Origin: Nocardioides perillae
Lineage (GTDB): Bacteria > Actinomycetota > Actinomycetes > Propionibacteriales > Nocardioidaceae
Direction of reading: 5' to 3'
Length of the DNA: 64,000 bases
NCBI RefSeq assembly: GCF_013409425.1
Contig: NZ_JACCAC010000001.1
Coordinates: 1,488,001-1,552,000, forward strand
Shown: positions 1-8,060 of the stretch, piece after piece
How positions within the stretch are numbered: the stretch's first letter is position 1
Layout of the letters: each line of letters begins with the position of its first letter
Notes under the pieces: model-generated
Told to the model about the DNA's origin: nothing
The model's input: only the letters and a program-made list of their open reading frames with translations
Database searches by the model: none
Program-made: the position numbers and the translations under genes

Positions 1-387
1 GGGCTCGGTCATCGCGATGGCCGAGATCAGCTCGCCGCTGACCAGGCCCGGCAGCCAGCGCTGCTTCTGCTCGTCGGTGCCGAGGCTGGAGATGTAGGGC
101 ACGACGATGTCGGTGTGCAGCGGGAAGCCGAGGCCGCTCGCGCCGACCTTGGAGATCTCCTCGCTGACCACGAAGTTGTAGCGGAAGTCCTCGATGCCCA
201 TCCCGCCGTACTGCTCGTCGACGTCGAAGCACAGCAGCCCGGTCTCGCCGGCCTTGCGCCAGACCTCGCGGTCGACCTTGCCGTCCTTCTCCCACTGCTC
301 GTGGAAGGGCACGACCTCCTTCTCCAGGAAGCTGCGCACGGTGGCGCGGAAGTCCTCGTGCTCCTGCTCGTAGAGCGCGCTGGTCAT
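1..387 (-). CDS. Acyl-CoA dehydrogenase, N-terminal part (cut by window edge)
   Basis: Flavoprotein expected to oxidise acyl-CoA thioesters to enoyl-CoA. The 129 visible codons match the N-terminal helical domain of the family: an opening helix (EDFRATVRSFLEKEVVPF), then YGGMGIEDFRYNFVVSEE, a turn with GFPLHTDIVVPYI, and the WLPGLVSGELISAIAMTEP segment that leads into the FAD/substrate region. The rest lies outside the window. The ATG is preceded by an AGGAGA ribosome binding site five to six bases upstream. It is divergent from a MerR-family gene, a common arrangement for fatty-acid or branched-chain degradation genes, so MerR control is inferred. The exact substrate class cannot be told from this part. 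Confidence 0.9.
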   Translation of the reverse strand, partial: MTSALYEQEHEDFRATVRSFLEKEVVPFHEQWEKDGKVDREVWRKAGETGLLCFDVDEQYGGMGIEDFRYNFVVSEEISKVGASGLGFPLHTDIVVPYISSLGTDEQKQRWLPGLVSGELISAIAMTEP

Positions 388-424
388 GTCTCTCCTCGAC
401 TGGTGGGGCGGGGCGCCACGACCG

Positions 425-497
425 TGACACCGTCACTGTCATCATGACGGTCGCGCGCCCCTTCGACAAGCGTCGATCACAGCCCTACTGTCACAGT
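425..497. promoter_or_regulatory. Cluster of dyad operators in the acyl-CoA dehydrogenase / MerR intergenic region
   Basis: The 111-base divergent gap contains several inverted repeats built on TGTCA/TGACA: TGACA at 425-429 against TGTCA at 437-441; ACCGTCA at 429-435 against TGACGGT at 445-451 (perfect arms, 9-base spacer); GTCATcATGAC at 438-448; and ACTGTcACAGT at 487-497, which ends directly before the MerR start. The last overlaps a TACTGT -10 element (486-491) seven bases before ATG 499. Binding of the MerR protein and autoregulation are inferred from position and symmetry. Confidence 0.55.
486..491 (+). promoter_or_regulatory. Leaderless -10 element (TACTGT) of the MerR gene
   Basis: TACTGT fits the actinobacterial TANNNT -10 pattern and is followed by seven bases and then ATG 499, so transcription should start at or next to the start codon. 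It is embedded in the ACTGTcACAGT palindrome. Confidence 0.5.
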
Positions 498-498
498 C

Positions 499-1227
499 AT
501 GGTGGACAGCGAGGGCGAGGAGCCCGGTCAGGCACTGCTGACCGTGGACGAGCTCGCCGCGGCCGTCGGGTTGACCGTCCGGACGACCCGCTACTACGCC
601 AGCCTCGGCCTGCTCCCGCCACCGCAGCGCCGCGGGCGGGTCGCGGTCTACGACGAGCGCCACCGGGCGCGCCTCGAGATGGTGCGTGCCCTGCAGGACC
701 ACGGCTTCACGCTGCAGGCCGTCGAGCGCTACCTCTCCTCCGTGCCGCTCGACGCCGGGGTCGAGGACCTCGCGCTGCAGCGCGCGATGCTCACCTCCTG
801 GACCACCGAGCCGCCGCAGCAGCTCAGCCGCGCCCAGCTCGAGGAGCGGGCCGGGCGCCGGCTCACCGACGACGACCTCGACGTGCTGCTGCGCATGGGC
901 GCGGTCGAGCGGGCGGGTCGCCGGTGGGTCGCCATGCCGCACCTCGCGGTCGGCGTCGGACTGCTCGAGCTCGACCTCCCCGTCACCGCGCTGGAGTCGG
1001 CGACCAAGGCCATCACGCGCCACATGGAGTCGCTGGCCGAGGAGCTCACGACGATCCTCCACACCGACCTCGTCGTGCCCTTCCGCAGCGGCGAGCACAG
1101 CCCGGAGGAGTCCGCACGCTTCGAGCGCACCTACGCCCGGCTGCGCCAGCTCACCCTCGAGGCCGTCGTCAGCGGCTTCCAGCGCGCCGCCAACGACGTC
1201 ATCGCCCGCGCCCTCACCCGCCGGTAG
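499..1227 (+). CDS. MerR-family transcriptional regulator
   Basis: DNA-binding regulator of 242 residues. Residues about 14-45 (LLTVDELAAAVGLTVRTTRYYASLGLLPP) form the MerR helix-turn-helix with the typical TxRxYxxxGLLPP signature, followed by a wing and second helix-turn (GRVAVYDERHRARLEMVRALQDHGFTLQAVERYL) to about residue 82. The remaining 160 residues are longer than in small metal sensors and lack a clustered cysteine site, which suggests a ligand other than a metal, possibly an acyl-CoA. It faces the acyl-CoA dehydrogenase gene across a dyad-rich gap and probably represses that gene and itself. It is not assignable to a named regulator such as LiuR from sequence alone. Confidence 0.85.
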   Translation: MVDSEGEEPGQALLTVDELAAAVGLTVRTTRYYASLGLLPPPQRRGRVAVYDERHRARLEMVRALQDHGFTLQAVERYLSSVPLDAGVEDLALQRAMLTSWTTEPPQQLSRAQLEERAGRRLTDDDLDVLLRMGAVERAGRRWVAMPHLAVGVGLLELDLPVTALESATKAITRHMESLAEELTTILHTDLVVPFRSGEHSPEESARFERTYARLRQLTLEAVVSGFQRAANDVIARALTRR

Positions 1228-1242
1228 GCGGCTACGAGCCGG

Positions 1243-2145
1243 TCAGGCGAGGGCGGGCAGCCCCAGCCGCTCGCCGGCGCGCGCGACCAGGTCGCGGCGG
1301 GCGGCGCGGCCCTCGGGCACGGGCAGGATCGGGTAGACGTGCAGCGCACCGGGCTGCTCGACGTACTGCACCTCGACGCCGGCTGCCACGAGCCGGTCGC
1401 GGAGCAGCCGGCTGTCGGGCAGGCACACGTCGCGGTCGCCGACCCACAGGTCGACCGGCGGCAGGCCGGCGAGGTCGCCGTGCAGCGGGCTGACGCGGGG
1501 GTCGGCGACGTCCCACGGGGCGGCCCACACGCGGGCGACCTCGTGCAGCGCGGCGCGGGCCAGCCACGGGTCGCGCCGCTCGACGGCCTCGATCTCGGGG
1601 TTGGCCATGGCCAGGTCGACCCACGGGGCGAGCAGGCCGAGCCCGCGCAGCGTGCCGCGAGCGGCGGGGGAGGAGTGCTGCGCCGCGAGCAGCGCGAGGC
1701 CGCCGCCGGCGGAGTCCCCCGAGACGTACGCCGGGCGGCCGGCCGCCGCGAGCTCCTCCAGCAGCGCGGCCACCAGCGCCAGCGCCTGCTCGGCGTGGTG
1801 GTCGGGCGCGAGGCCGTAGAGCGGCACGAGGACCTCGCAGCCCAGCCCCTCGACGTACGCCTGCGCGAGCTCCCAGTGCTGGCGCACGACCTCGTTGACG
1901 TAGGCGCCGCCGTGCAGGTGCACCACGACCGGGCCCGTCCCCGGCGTGCCGGGGGGCGCGAGCGAGACGACCGGGAAGCCACCCACCTCGCGGCTGCGCA
2001 CCGTCAGCGCCCGCGTGATCGCCCACGGTGGGCTCGGGTCGCCCTTCGGGCGCGCGAGCATCGCCGCGCCGCCCGCGGGGTCGGTGAACCGTCGCTTGCG
2101 CGTGGCGCGCATGAGCGCGCCGACCGCCGTCATCTGCCAGGACAC
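1243..2145 (-). CDS. Alpha/beta hydrolase, hormone-sensitive-lipase type esterase
   Basis: 300-residue carboxylesterase-like enzyme. HGGAY at 78-82 is the oxyanion-hole motif of the HSL/GDXG group, GDSAGG at 143-148 holds the nucleophile Ser145, and Asp239 (GDRDV) and His269 (GALHVYPI) complete the triad. No signal peptide is visible, so it is likely cytoplasmic. Start GTG 2145 is supported by a TAGCCT -10 element only six bases upstream (2157-2152), i.e. a leaderless transcript. It is convergent with the MerR gene (15-base gap) and divergent from the sulfotransferase. Substrate unknown. Confidence 0.85.
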   Translation of the reverse strand: MSWQMTAVGALMRATRKRRFTDPAGGAAMLARPKGDPSPPWAITRALTVRSREVGGFPVVSLAPPGTPGTGPVVVHLHGGAYVNEVVRQHWELAQAYVEGLGCEVLVPLYGLAPDHHAEQALALVAALLEELAAAGRPAYVSGDSAGGGLALLAAQHSSPAARGTLRGLGLLAPWVDLAMANPEIEAVERRDPWLARAALHEVARVWAAPWDVADPRVSPLHGDLAGLPPVDLWVGDRDVCLPDSRLLRDRLVAAGVEVQYVEQPGALHVYPILPVPEGRAARRDLVARAGERLGLPALA

Positions 2146-2151
2146 GTGGGG

Positions 2152-2179
2152 AGGCTAGGCGGCGCGGCGTCAGTAGGGT
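2152..2179. promoter_or_regulatory. Overlapping divergent leaderless promoters
   Basis: On the minus strand TAGCCT (2157-2152) sits six bases before the esterase GTG. On the plus strand TAGGGT (2174-2179) sits seven bases before ATG 2187. The two -10 elements are 16 bases apart on opposite strands, so each lies about where the other promoter's -35 contact would fall. Confidence 0.5.
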
Positions 2180-2186
2180 GGGCGCC

Positions 2187-2213
2187 ATGCCAGGCGAGGT
2201 GGGGCCGTGCTGA
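2187..2213 (+). CDS. Possible 8-residue leader peptide (MPGEVGPC) overlapping the sulfotransferase start
   Basis: ATG 2187 is placed exactly where a leaderless transcript from TAGGGT 2174-2179 would begin. The frame reads eight codons and stops at TGA 2211-2213, so it terminates over the GTG 2207 start of the sulfotransferase in another frame. Translation coupling is plausible. The peptide ends in proline-cysteine, which recalls cysteine-containing leaderless mini-ORFs described in mycobacteria, but a single Cys codon is weak evidence. It may simply be chance. Confidence 0.3.
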   Translation: MPGEVGPC

Positions 2214-2887
2214 TCTCGGCGGAGGCGCGCGCGGTCTTCGTGCACGTGCAGAAGACCGGCGGCGTGACCGTCGAGCGCCACCTGCGCAGCCAGCTGCCCG
2301 ACGCCGAGGTGCTCCGCGAGCGCCACGCGCCGCTCACGAAGGCGCTGCAGCGACGCCCCGAGATCGCCGACTTCTACGTCTTCGGCTTCGTCCGCAACCC
2401 GTGGGCACGGCTGGTGTCGTGGTGGTCGATGGTCGACCACTGGCACCGCAACGGTGCCGGCGCCCCGATCGTCGCGCGGCAGCAGGCGCGCGCCGCGGCC
2501 GGCGTCGTGGCCGACGACGCCGCGCAGGACCCGATGCGGGGCCTGACCCACCAGCGCAACAAGTTCTGGCAGGCCGTCGCGGGCTACGGCTCCTTCGAGC
2601 GGTTCGTGCTCGAGGGGCCGGCCGAGTGGCCGCGGCTGCGCACCCCGCAGGTCGCGATGCTGTCCGCGCCCGGGCGCGAGGCCGACTTCGTCGGTCGCAC
2701 GGAGCGCCTCGACACCGACTTCGCGGCGGTCTGCGAGCGGCTCGGCGTCGAGCCGCCGCCGCCCGGGCGCCGCAACTCGTCGGGTCACGGGCACTACACC
2801 GACTACTACGACGACCGCACCCGCCAGGTCGTCGCCGACCTCTTCGCCCCCGACGTCGAGCGCTTCGGCTACCGCTTCGGCGACTAG
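2207..2887 (+). CDS. Sulfotransferase family protein (PAPS-dependent type)
   Basis: 226-residue protein resembling the sulfotransferase-2 family, which transfers sulfate from PAPS to carbohydrate or lipid acceptors. HVQKTGG at 13-19 matches the 5'-phosphosulfate binding loop (usually HxPKTGGTS/T), and FVRNPWARLVSWW at 61-73 matches the 3'-phosphate binding motif (RdPxxRxxSxY). The C-terminal HYTDYYDDRTRQVVADLFAPDVERFGY is the usual closing helix. Start GTG 2207 overlaps the stop of a short upstream frame; no good ribosome binding site is visible. No carbohydrate pathway genes lie nearby, so the acceptor is unknown. Confidence 0.8.
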   Translation: MLISAEARAVFVHVQKTGGVTVERHLRSQLPDAEVLRERHAPLTKALQRRPEIADFYVFGFVRNPWARLVSWWSMVDHWHRNGAGAPIVARQQARAAAGVVADDAAQDPMRGLTHQRNKFWQAVAGYGSFERFVLEGPAEWPRLRTPQVAMLSAPGREADFVGRTERLDTDFAAVCERLGVEPPPPGRRNSSGHGHYTDYYDDRTRQVVADLFAPDVERFGYRFGD

Positions 2888-2906
2888 CCGACCGGCGGCC
2901 CCGCGG

Positions 2907-3947
2907 TCAGGACACCCACTCCTTCAGCTGCCGGATCGTGCCGGCGGGGTCGTCGGAGGCCGGGACGACGTTGAGGCAGGTGACACCCGACTCGCGGAAG
3001 GCCTCGATGCGCTCGCGCACGTACGACGCGGGGCCGACGAGGTTGGCCGCCTCCAGCCACTCGGTGGGCACGAGTGCCTCCGCCTCCTTCTTCTTGCCCG
3101 AGAGGTAGAGCTCCTGGATCTGCTCGGCCTCCGCCTCGTAGCCGTAGGCGCGGGCGACGTCGTTGTAGAAGTTCTTCCCCTTCGCGCCCATGCCGCCGAC
3201 GTAGAGGGCGAAGAGCGGCCGGGCGAAGTCGAGCAGCGCCTTGGTGTCGGGGCCCTCGCCGATCGCGACCATGCCGCCGGCGGCGACCTCGAGCGGGCCC
3301 AGGCCCGCCTGCCGCTTCGCGGTGCCGGCGGCGAGCGCCTCGCCCCAGACCAGGTGGGCCTTCTCGGGGTGGTAGAGGTGGGGGATCCAGCCGTCGGCGT
3401 ACTCCGCGGTGTGCTCGACGTTCTTCGGGCCCAGCGCGGCGATGTGGATCGGGACCGTGTCGCGCTCGGGGTGGGTGAGGATCTTCAGCGGCTTGCCGAG
3501 GCCGGTGACCCCGCCGTGCTCGCGGGTCAGCGGCAGGTGGAACAGCCCGTCGGCGGTGAGCGGCTCGCGCTTGAGCCCGCGCCGGACCAGGTCGACGACC
3601 TCGCGGGTGCGCGCGAGCGGCTTCTCGTAGGGCACGCCGTGGAACCCCTCGACCACCTGCGGCCCCGACGCGCCGAGGCCCAGGATCGCGCGGCCGCCGG
3701 AGACGTTGTCGAGGCCCGCGGCGGTCTGCAGCAGCGCACCGGGGGTGCGGGAGTAGACGTTGAGGATCGCCGAGCCGATCTCGACCGTCTCGGTCTTCGC
3801 AGCGAGGTAGCCCATGAGCGTGGGCGAGTCGAAGCCGTAGGCCTCCGCGACCCACACGCGGTCGAGTCCGGCCTGCTCGAGCGCGACCACCTGATCAGCG
3901 GCGGCGCGGGGGTTCCCGTCGTACATCAGCGGCAGCGCGATCTTCAC
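2907..3947 (-). CDS. LLM-class (luciferase-like) F420-dependent oxidoreductase
   Basis: 346-residue TIM-barrel oxidoreductase of the bacterial luciferase superfamily. The N-terminus (KIALPLMYDGNPRAAADQVVALEQAGLDRVWVAEAYGFD), GSAILNVYSRTPGALLQTAAGLDNVSGGRAILGLGASGPQVVEGFHG and the C-terminal VGPASYVRERIEAFRESGVTCLNV are typical of actinobacterial F420-using members. Start GTG 3947 is preferred over GTG 3956 because a TAGGGT -10 element (3960-3955) ends seven bases before it and the protein then begins MKIALPL, as relatives do. The upstream acyltransferase stop overlaps that promoter. Substrate unknown; FMN use instead of F420 cannot be excluded. Confidence 0.85.
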   Translation of the reverse strand: MKIALPLMYDGNPRAAADQVVALEQAGLDRVWVAEAYGFDSPTLMGYLAAKTETVEIGSAILNVYSRTPGALLQTAAGLDNVSGGRAILGLGASGPQVVEGFHGVPYEKPLARTREVVDLVRRGLKREPLTADGLFHLPLTREHGGVTGLGKPLKILTHPERDTVPIHIAALGPKNVEHTAEYADGWIPHLYHPEKAHLVWGEALAAGTAKRQAGLGPLEVAAGGMVAIGEGPDTKALLDFARPLFALYVGGMGAKGKNFYNDVARAYGYEAEAEQIQELYLSGKKKEAEALVPTEWLEAANLVGPASYVRERIEAFRESGVTCLNVVPASDDPAGTIRQLKEWVS

Positions 3948-3954
3948 GCCGCTC

Positions 3955-3960
3955 ACCCTA
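3955..3960 (-). promoter_or_regulatory. Leaderless -10 element (TAGGGT) formed on the acyltransferase stop codon
   Basis: The TAG stop of the upstream acyltransferase gene supplies the first three bases of TAGGGT; seven bases later comes GTG 3947. The oxidoreductase could thus be made independently of the upstream gene. Confidence 0.45.
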
Positions 3961-6207
3961 GGGGCGCTGTCCAGACCCTCCGGCACCTGCCGCGGCGTCC
4001 AGCGGACCGGTCCCGGGGCCGGTGAGCCCGAGGGCGTCACCCAACGGCCCGGCGAGCTCCGCGGCGTAGGTCGAGGTGATGTGGCCGGGGTCGCGGTAGG
4101 TCAGCGTCGAGCCCACGACGACCGGGCAGGAGCCGTCCCAGCAGAACCACCGGTCGGTCTCGACGACCTCGACGTCGGCCTCGCGCGCGACCTCGACGGA
4201 CAGGTCGGCGAACCACGAGGCCCGCTCGGCGGGCTCGAACATGCACTCCGCCAGCGACGGGTCGCCCTCGGTCATGCAGGTCGCGGGGTCCTCCGGGGCG
4301 CGGGGGACGTCCTCGAGCAGGACCAGTCGGTCGGCGTGCGGCGCCAGCGCGGCGAAGAGCCGCTCGTAGCCGGCCCGCATCTCGGCGCCGACCTCGTCGC
4401 GACCCGTGAGGTGGCGGCCCGCGTCGTCGTAGACGCCGTTGACCGGCGGGGAGGTCGACACCACGACCAGGTCCGGCTCGACCTCGGCGACCTGGTCGGT
4501 CGCCCAGTCGCGGAAGTCGGAGCACTCCGGCCACGGGTCGCGGGTGCCGAGGGCCGCGACGGTGACGTCGGCGGCGGTGCACTGCACCTTGACGAGGTGG
4601 TAGGTGCGGTAGCCCGCCTCCTCCGCGATGCGCTCGAAGGCCGGCACCCACGCGCGGGCGTGGGAGTCCCCGAGCAGCACGATGCTGCGCTCGGCGTCGG
4701 TGTCGCCGCCGGGGCACAGCTCGCGCAGGGAGTCGTCGGCGTAGTCGCAGGTGACCGGGGCGACGTCGTCGCGCAGCTCGAGCAGGTCGGGCGAGAGGTC
4801 GCTCGGCACCGCCATCCCGCTGCGGGCCGCGAGCACCGAGGCCTGCACCAGCGCCACCGCCGGGTCCGCGGCGAGGTCGACCGCCGCCGGGTCGTCGACG
4901 CCGAAGTCGCTCAGCGTGATCGCCGGGTCGTCGCCGAGCTCACCGCCCGCCCAGCGGGTCCACCAGGTGCCGCCCGCAGCGGTCACGAGCACGAGCACCA
5001 GCGAGGCGGGGTAGAGCACGAGCCCGCGCGGCACCGTGAAGGTGCGGGTCGAGCGGAAGGGGGTCTCGACGAAGCGGTAGGTCAGCCCGGCCAGCGCGAA
5101 GGTCGCCACGAGCGCGAGGGCGGTGGCCACCAGCCCCGGCTCGCGGCCCAGCCGCGCCTCGAGCACCACCAGCACCGGCCAGTGCCACAGGTAGAGCGAG
5201 TAGGACCAGTCACCGACGAGCCGCATCGGCGCGGCCCCGAGCCACCGGGTCGCCGCGGGCACCGGCTGCTCGGGGCGCAGCTCGAGCCCGGCGAGCAGCA
5301 CCGCGGCGGAGCCGAGCACCGGCAGCAGCGCGGCGTACCCGGGGAAGGGCGTGGCCTCGGTGTAGAGCAGGCAGGCAGCGACGATGGCGACCAGGCCGCC
5401 CGTGGCCAGCACCGCGCGGCCCCGCGGCGCCAGGGAGCGCACGAGCGCCGGGCCGACGAGGGCGGCGAGCGCGCCGACGCCGAGCTCCCAGGCCCGCGCG
5501 AGGGTGGAGAAGTACGCCGTCTCCGGCGACGCCGCGGTCGTCCACACCGACCACGCCAGGCTGGTCGCGGTGAGCAGGCCCAGCGCGAGGACGACGGTGG
5601 TGCGCGGCAGCGCGTCGCGCTCGGCGCGGCGACGGCCGCTGCGTGCGGGCCGCGCCCGGCCGGAGCGCCGCGCCGCCCACGCCAGGCAGCCGAGCAGCAC
5701 GAGCGGCCAGACGAGGTAGAACTGCTCCTCCACCGCGAGCGACCAGTAGTGCTGCAGCGGCGAGGGGCCCTGGTCCTGCGCGAAGTAGTCGACGCCGGAG
5801 GAGGCGAAGCGCACGTTGGCCGCGAAGAGCGACGCCCAGACCGCGTCGGTCAGCACGTCGCGCGCCTCGACCAGGCTGGTCCACAGCAGCGAGGCGACGA
5901 CCGTCGCGACGGTGACGACGGTCGCCGCGGGCAGGATCCGCCGGGCGCGGCGAGCGTAGAAGCCGCCGAGCGAGACCCGGCCCGTGCGGGCGACCTCGCG
6001 GAACAGCAGCTGGGAGATGAGGAAGCCCGAGATCACGAAGAAGACGTCGACGCCCACGAAGCCGCCCTCGACCGGCGCGAAGTCGGCGTGCGCCGCGATG
6101 ACGGTGAGCACCGCCACCGCCCGGAGGCCCTGGACGTCCTCGCGCAGCCGGTGCGCGCGCCGCGGGGGGTCGACCCGGGGCGGCGCGTCGGCGCTGCGGT
6201 CGGTCAC
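3958..6207 (-). CDS. Membrane acyltransferase (AT3/OafA-like) with C-terminal SGNH domain
   Basis: 749-residue O-acyltransferase of the OafA/YrhL type, which moves acyl groups across the membrane onto cell-envelope glycans. The N-terminal half has about ten membrane segments. It carries the catalytic His40 in VQGLRAVAVLTVIAAH, the FVGVDVFFVISGFLIS motif (50-65), YWSLAVEEQFYLVWPL (154-169) and YSLYLWHWPVLV near 336-347. After a soluble linker the C-terminus is an SGNH/GDSL-like domain with GDSHA at 513-517 (Ser515) and DPGH at 706-709 as the Asp-His part of the triad. Start is GTG 6207. The acceptor (peptidoglycan, arabinan-like glycan or lipid) is not indicated by neighbours. Confidence 0.88.
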   Translation of the reverse strand: MTDRSADAPPRVDPPRRAHRLREDVQGLRAVAVLTVIAAHADFAPVEGGFVGVDVFFVISGFLISQLLFREVARTGRVSLGGFYARRARRILPAATVVTVATVVASLLWTSLVEARDVLTDAVWASLFAANVRFASSGVDYFAQDQGPSPLQHYWSLAVEEQFYLVWPLVLLGCLAWAARRSGRARPARSGRRRAERDALPRTTVVLALGLLTATSLAWSVWTTAASPETAYFSTLARAWELGVGALAALVGPALVRSLAPRGRAVLATGGLVAIVAACLLYTEATPFPGYAALLPVLGSAAVLLAGLELRPEQPVPAATRWLGAAPMRLVGDWSYSLYLWHWPVLVVLEARLGREPGLVATALALVATFALAGLTYRFVETPFRSTRTFTVPRGLVLYPASLVLVLVTAAGGTWWTRWAGGELGDDPAITLSDFGVDDPAAVDLAADPAVALVQASVLAARSGMAVPSDLSPDLLELRDDVAPVTCDYADDSLRELCPGGDTDAERSIVLLGDSHARAWVPAFERIAEEAGYRTYHLVKVQCTAADVTVAALGTRDPWPECSDFRDWATDQVAEVEPDLVVVSTSPPVNGVYDDAGRHLTGRDEVGAEMRAGYERLFAALAPHADRLVLLEDVPRAPEDPATCMTEGDPSLAECMFEPAERASWFADLSVEVAREADVEVVETDRWFCWDGSCPVVVGSTLTYRDPGHITSTYAAELAGPLGDALGLTGPGTGPLDAAAGAGGSGQRP

Positions 6208-6275
6208 GTGCGGCTCCCGGGGCTCACCTGGCAGCGGTCACGCAGGGGCGCGACCACCCGACGACCGTAGCAACC

Positions 6276-8060
6276 TCAGGTGGCGGGGTCCTCGCCTCCG
6301 CGGGGACCCGCGGCGGTGCCGTGCCAGGAGTCCCAGAGCGCGGCGTAGGACCCGCCGGCGGCGACCAGCTCGTCGTGGGTGCCGAGCTCGCGGATGCGGC
6401 CGTCCTCGACGACGGCGACCCGGTCGGCGTCGTGGGCGGAGAAGAGCCGGTGGGCGATCGCGACCACGGTGCGGCCCTCGAGCACGGCCGCGAGCGACCG
6501 CTCGAGGTGGCGCGCGGCGCGGGGGTCGATCAGCGCGGTCGCCTCGTCGAGCACGAGCGTGTGGGGGTCGGCGAGCACGAGCCGCGCGAGCGCGACCTGC
6601 TGGGCCTGCGGCGGCGTCAGCGCCCGCCCGCCGGAGCCGACCACGGTGTCGAGGCCCTCGGGCAGCGCGTCGACCCACTCCAGCGCGTCGACGGCCTCGA
6701 GCGCGGCGCGCACCGCCGCGTCGTCGGAGCCGGGCGGCGCGGCCAGCGCGAGGTTGTCGCGCAGCGTGCCGACGAAGACGTGGTGCTCCTGGGTCACCAG
6801 GGCGACGTGGCCGCGCAGCTCGTCGAGGGGCAGCTCGGTCAGCCCGACGCCGCCGACGGTCACCGCGCCGCCGGTGGGCGGGTGGATGCCGGCCAGCAGC
6901 CGCCCGAGGGTGGACTTGCCCGCGCCCGACGGCCCCACGACCGCGATCCGCTCGCCGACGCCGACCGCGAGGTCCATGCCGTGCAGGACCTCGCGGCCCT
7001 CCACGTAGGCGAAGCGCACGTCGCGGGCGTCGAGCTGCTCACCGTCGGGCCGGGCGCCGCTCACCTCGCGGTCGTCGGGCACCTCCGCGACACCGAGCAG
7101 CCGTGCCAGCGACGCCGCGCCGAGCTGCAGCTCGTCGAGGATCGACACGATCCGGTCGACGGGGTCGATGAGCATCTGCACATAGAGCGTCGCCGCGGTG
7201 ACGTCGCCCAGCGACACCTGCCCCTGCACGTGCAGCCAGCCGCCGAGGAGCAGCGTCGCGACGGTCGGCAGCAGGTAGGAGATCTCCATGCTGGGGAAGA
7301 AGACGGTGCGCAGCCGCAGCGTGTAGCGCTCGGCGTCGAAGGAGTCCGCGACCTCGACGTCGACCGCCCGCACCCGCTCGCGGCCCAGCCCGAGCGCCTC
7401 CACGGTGCGGGCACCCTCGACGGTCTCGGTGAGCGTGGCGTTGATCTGGGAGTACGTCGCGGACTCGCGCAGGTAGCCCGCCTTGGCGCGCGCGAGGTAC
7501 CACCGCAGCCCGACCACCAGCGGCGGCACGCCGAGCAGGCACGTCAGCGCGACCCACCAGCCGACCGACAGCGCAGCGGCGAAGGTGAGGACGGCCGTGA
7601 CGACCGCGATCACCCACTCCGGCAGCGCGCGGCGCACCGACCACGCGAGCTGGTCGACGTCGCGGCTGGTGCGGGTCAGCAGGTCGCCCGAGCCCGCCGC
7701 CTCCACCACGCCGACCGGCAGCGCGAGGGCGTGGGCCACGAAGTCCTCGCGCAGCTCGGCGAGCACCTCCTCGCCCAGCACCTGGCTGAGGTAGCGCGCG
7801 TAGCGCGTCAGCACGGCCTGCAGCACGACGAAGCCGGCCAGCAGCGCCATCGTCCGGTCGACCGCGGCGACCGAGGAGCCGCGCTCCACGGCCTCGACGA
7901 GGTCGCCGATCAGCCGGGGCGCGGCCAGCCCGGCGAGGGCCGCGAGGCCGTGCAGCAGCAGCGCGCCGAGCAGCATCCGCGGGTGCCGGCGGCACAGGTC
8001 GACGGCGTAGCGGCGCACCCGCCGGCTGCCCGCCACCGGCAGGCTGGTCGTCGCGCTCAC
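6276..8060 (-). CDS. ABC exporter half-transporter, subunit with intact Walker A and degenerate signature
   Basis: 594-residue membrane/ATPase half-transporter. Six membrane segments precede residue 310. The nucleotide-binding domain has a canonical Walker A (GPSGAGKST, 376-384), Q-loop Gln424, Walker B TLVLDEA (501-507) and H-loop His537, but the ABC signature is replaced by LTPPQAQQ (481-488). Its partner, encoded just upstream with a GTGA overlap, has the reverse pattern, so the two almost certainly form a heterodimer with one working ATP site. Heterodimeric exporters of this kind expel drugs, lipids or peptides; the substrate is not indicated. Confidence 0.88.
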   Translation of the reverse strand: MSATTSLPVAGSRRVRRYAVDLCRRHPRMLLGALLLHGLAALAGLAAPRLIGDLVEAVERGSSVAAVDRTMALLAGFVVLQAVLTRYARYLSQVLGEEVLAELREDFVAHALALPVGVVEAAGSGDLLTRTSRDVDQLAWSVRRALPEWVIAVVTAVLTFAAALSVGWWVALTCLLGVPPLVVGLRWYLARAKAGYLRESATYSQINATLTETVEGARTVEALGLGRERVRAVDVEVADSFDAERYTLRLRTVFFPSMEISYLLPTVATLLLGGWLHVQGQVSLGDVTAATLYVQMLIDPVDRIVSILDELQLGAASLARLLGVAEVPDDREVSGARPDGEQLDARDVRFAYVEGREVLHGMDLAVGVGERIAVVGPSGAGKSTLGRLLAGIHPPTGGAVTVGGVGLTELPLDELRGHVALVTQEHHVFVGTLRDNLALAAPPGSDDAAVRAALEAVDALEWVDALPEGLDTVVGSGGRALTPPQAQQVALARLVLADPHTLVLDEATALIDPRAARHLERSLAAVLEGRTVVAIAHRLFSAHDADRVAVVEDGRIRELGTHDELVAAGGSYAALWDSWHGTAAGPRGGEDPAT

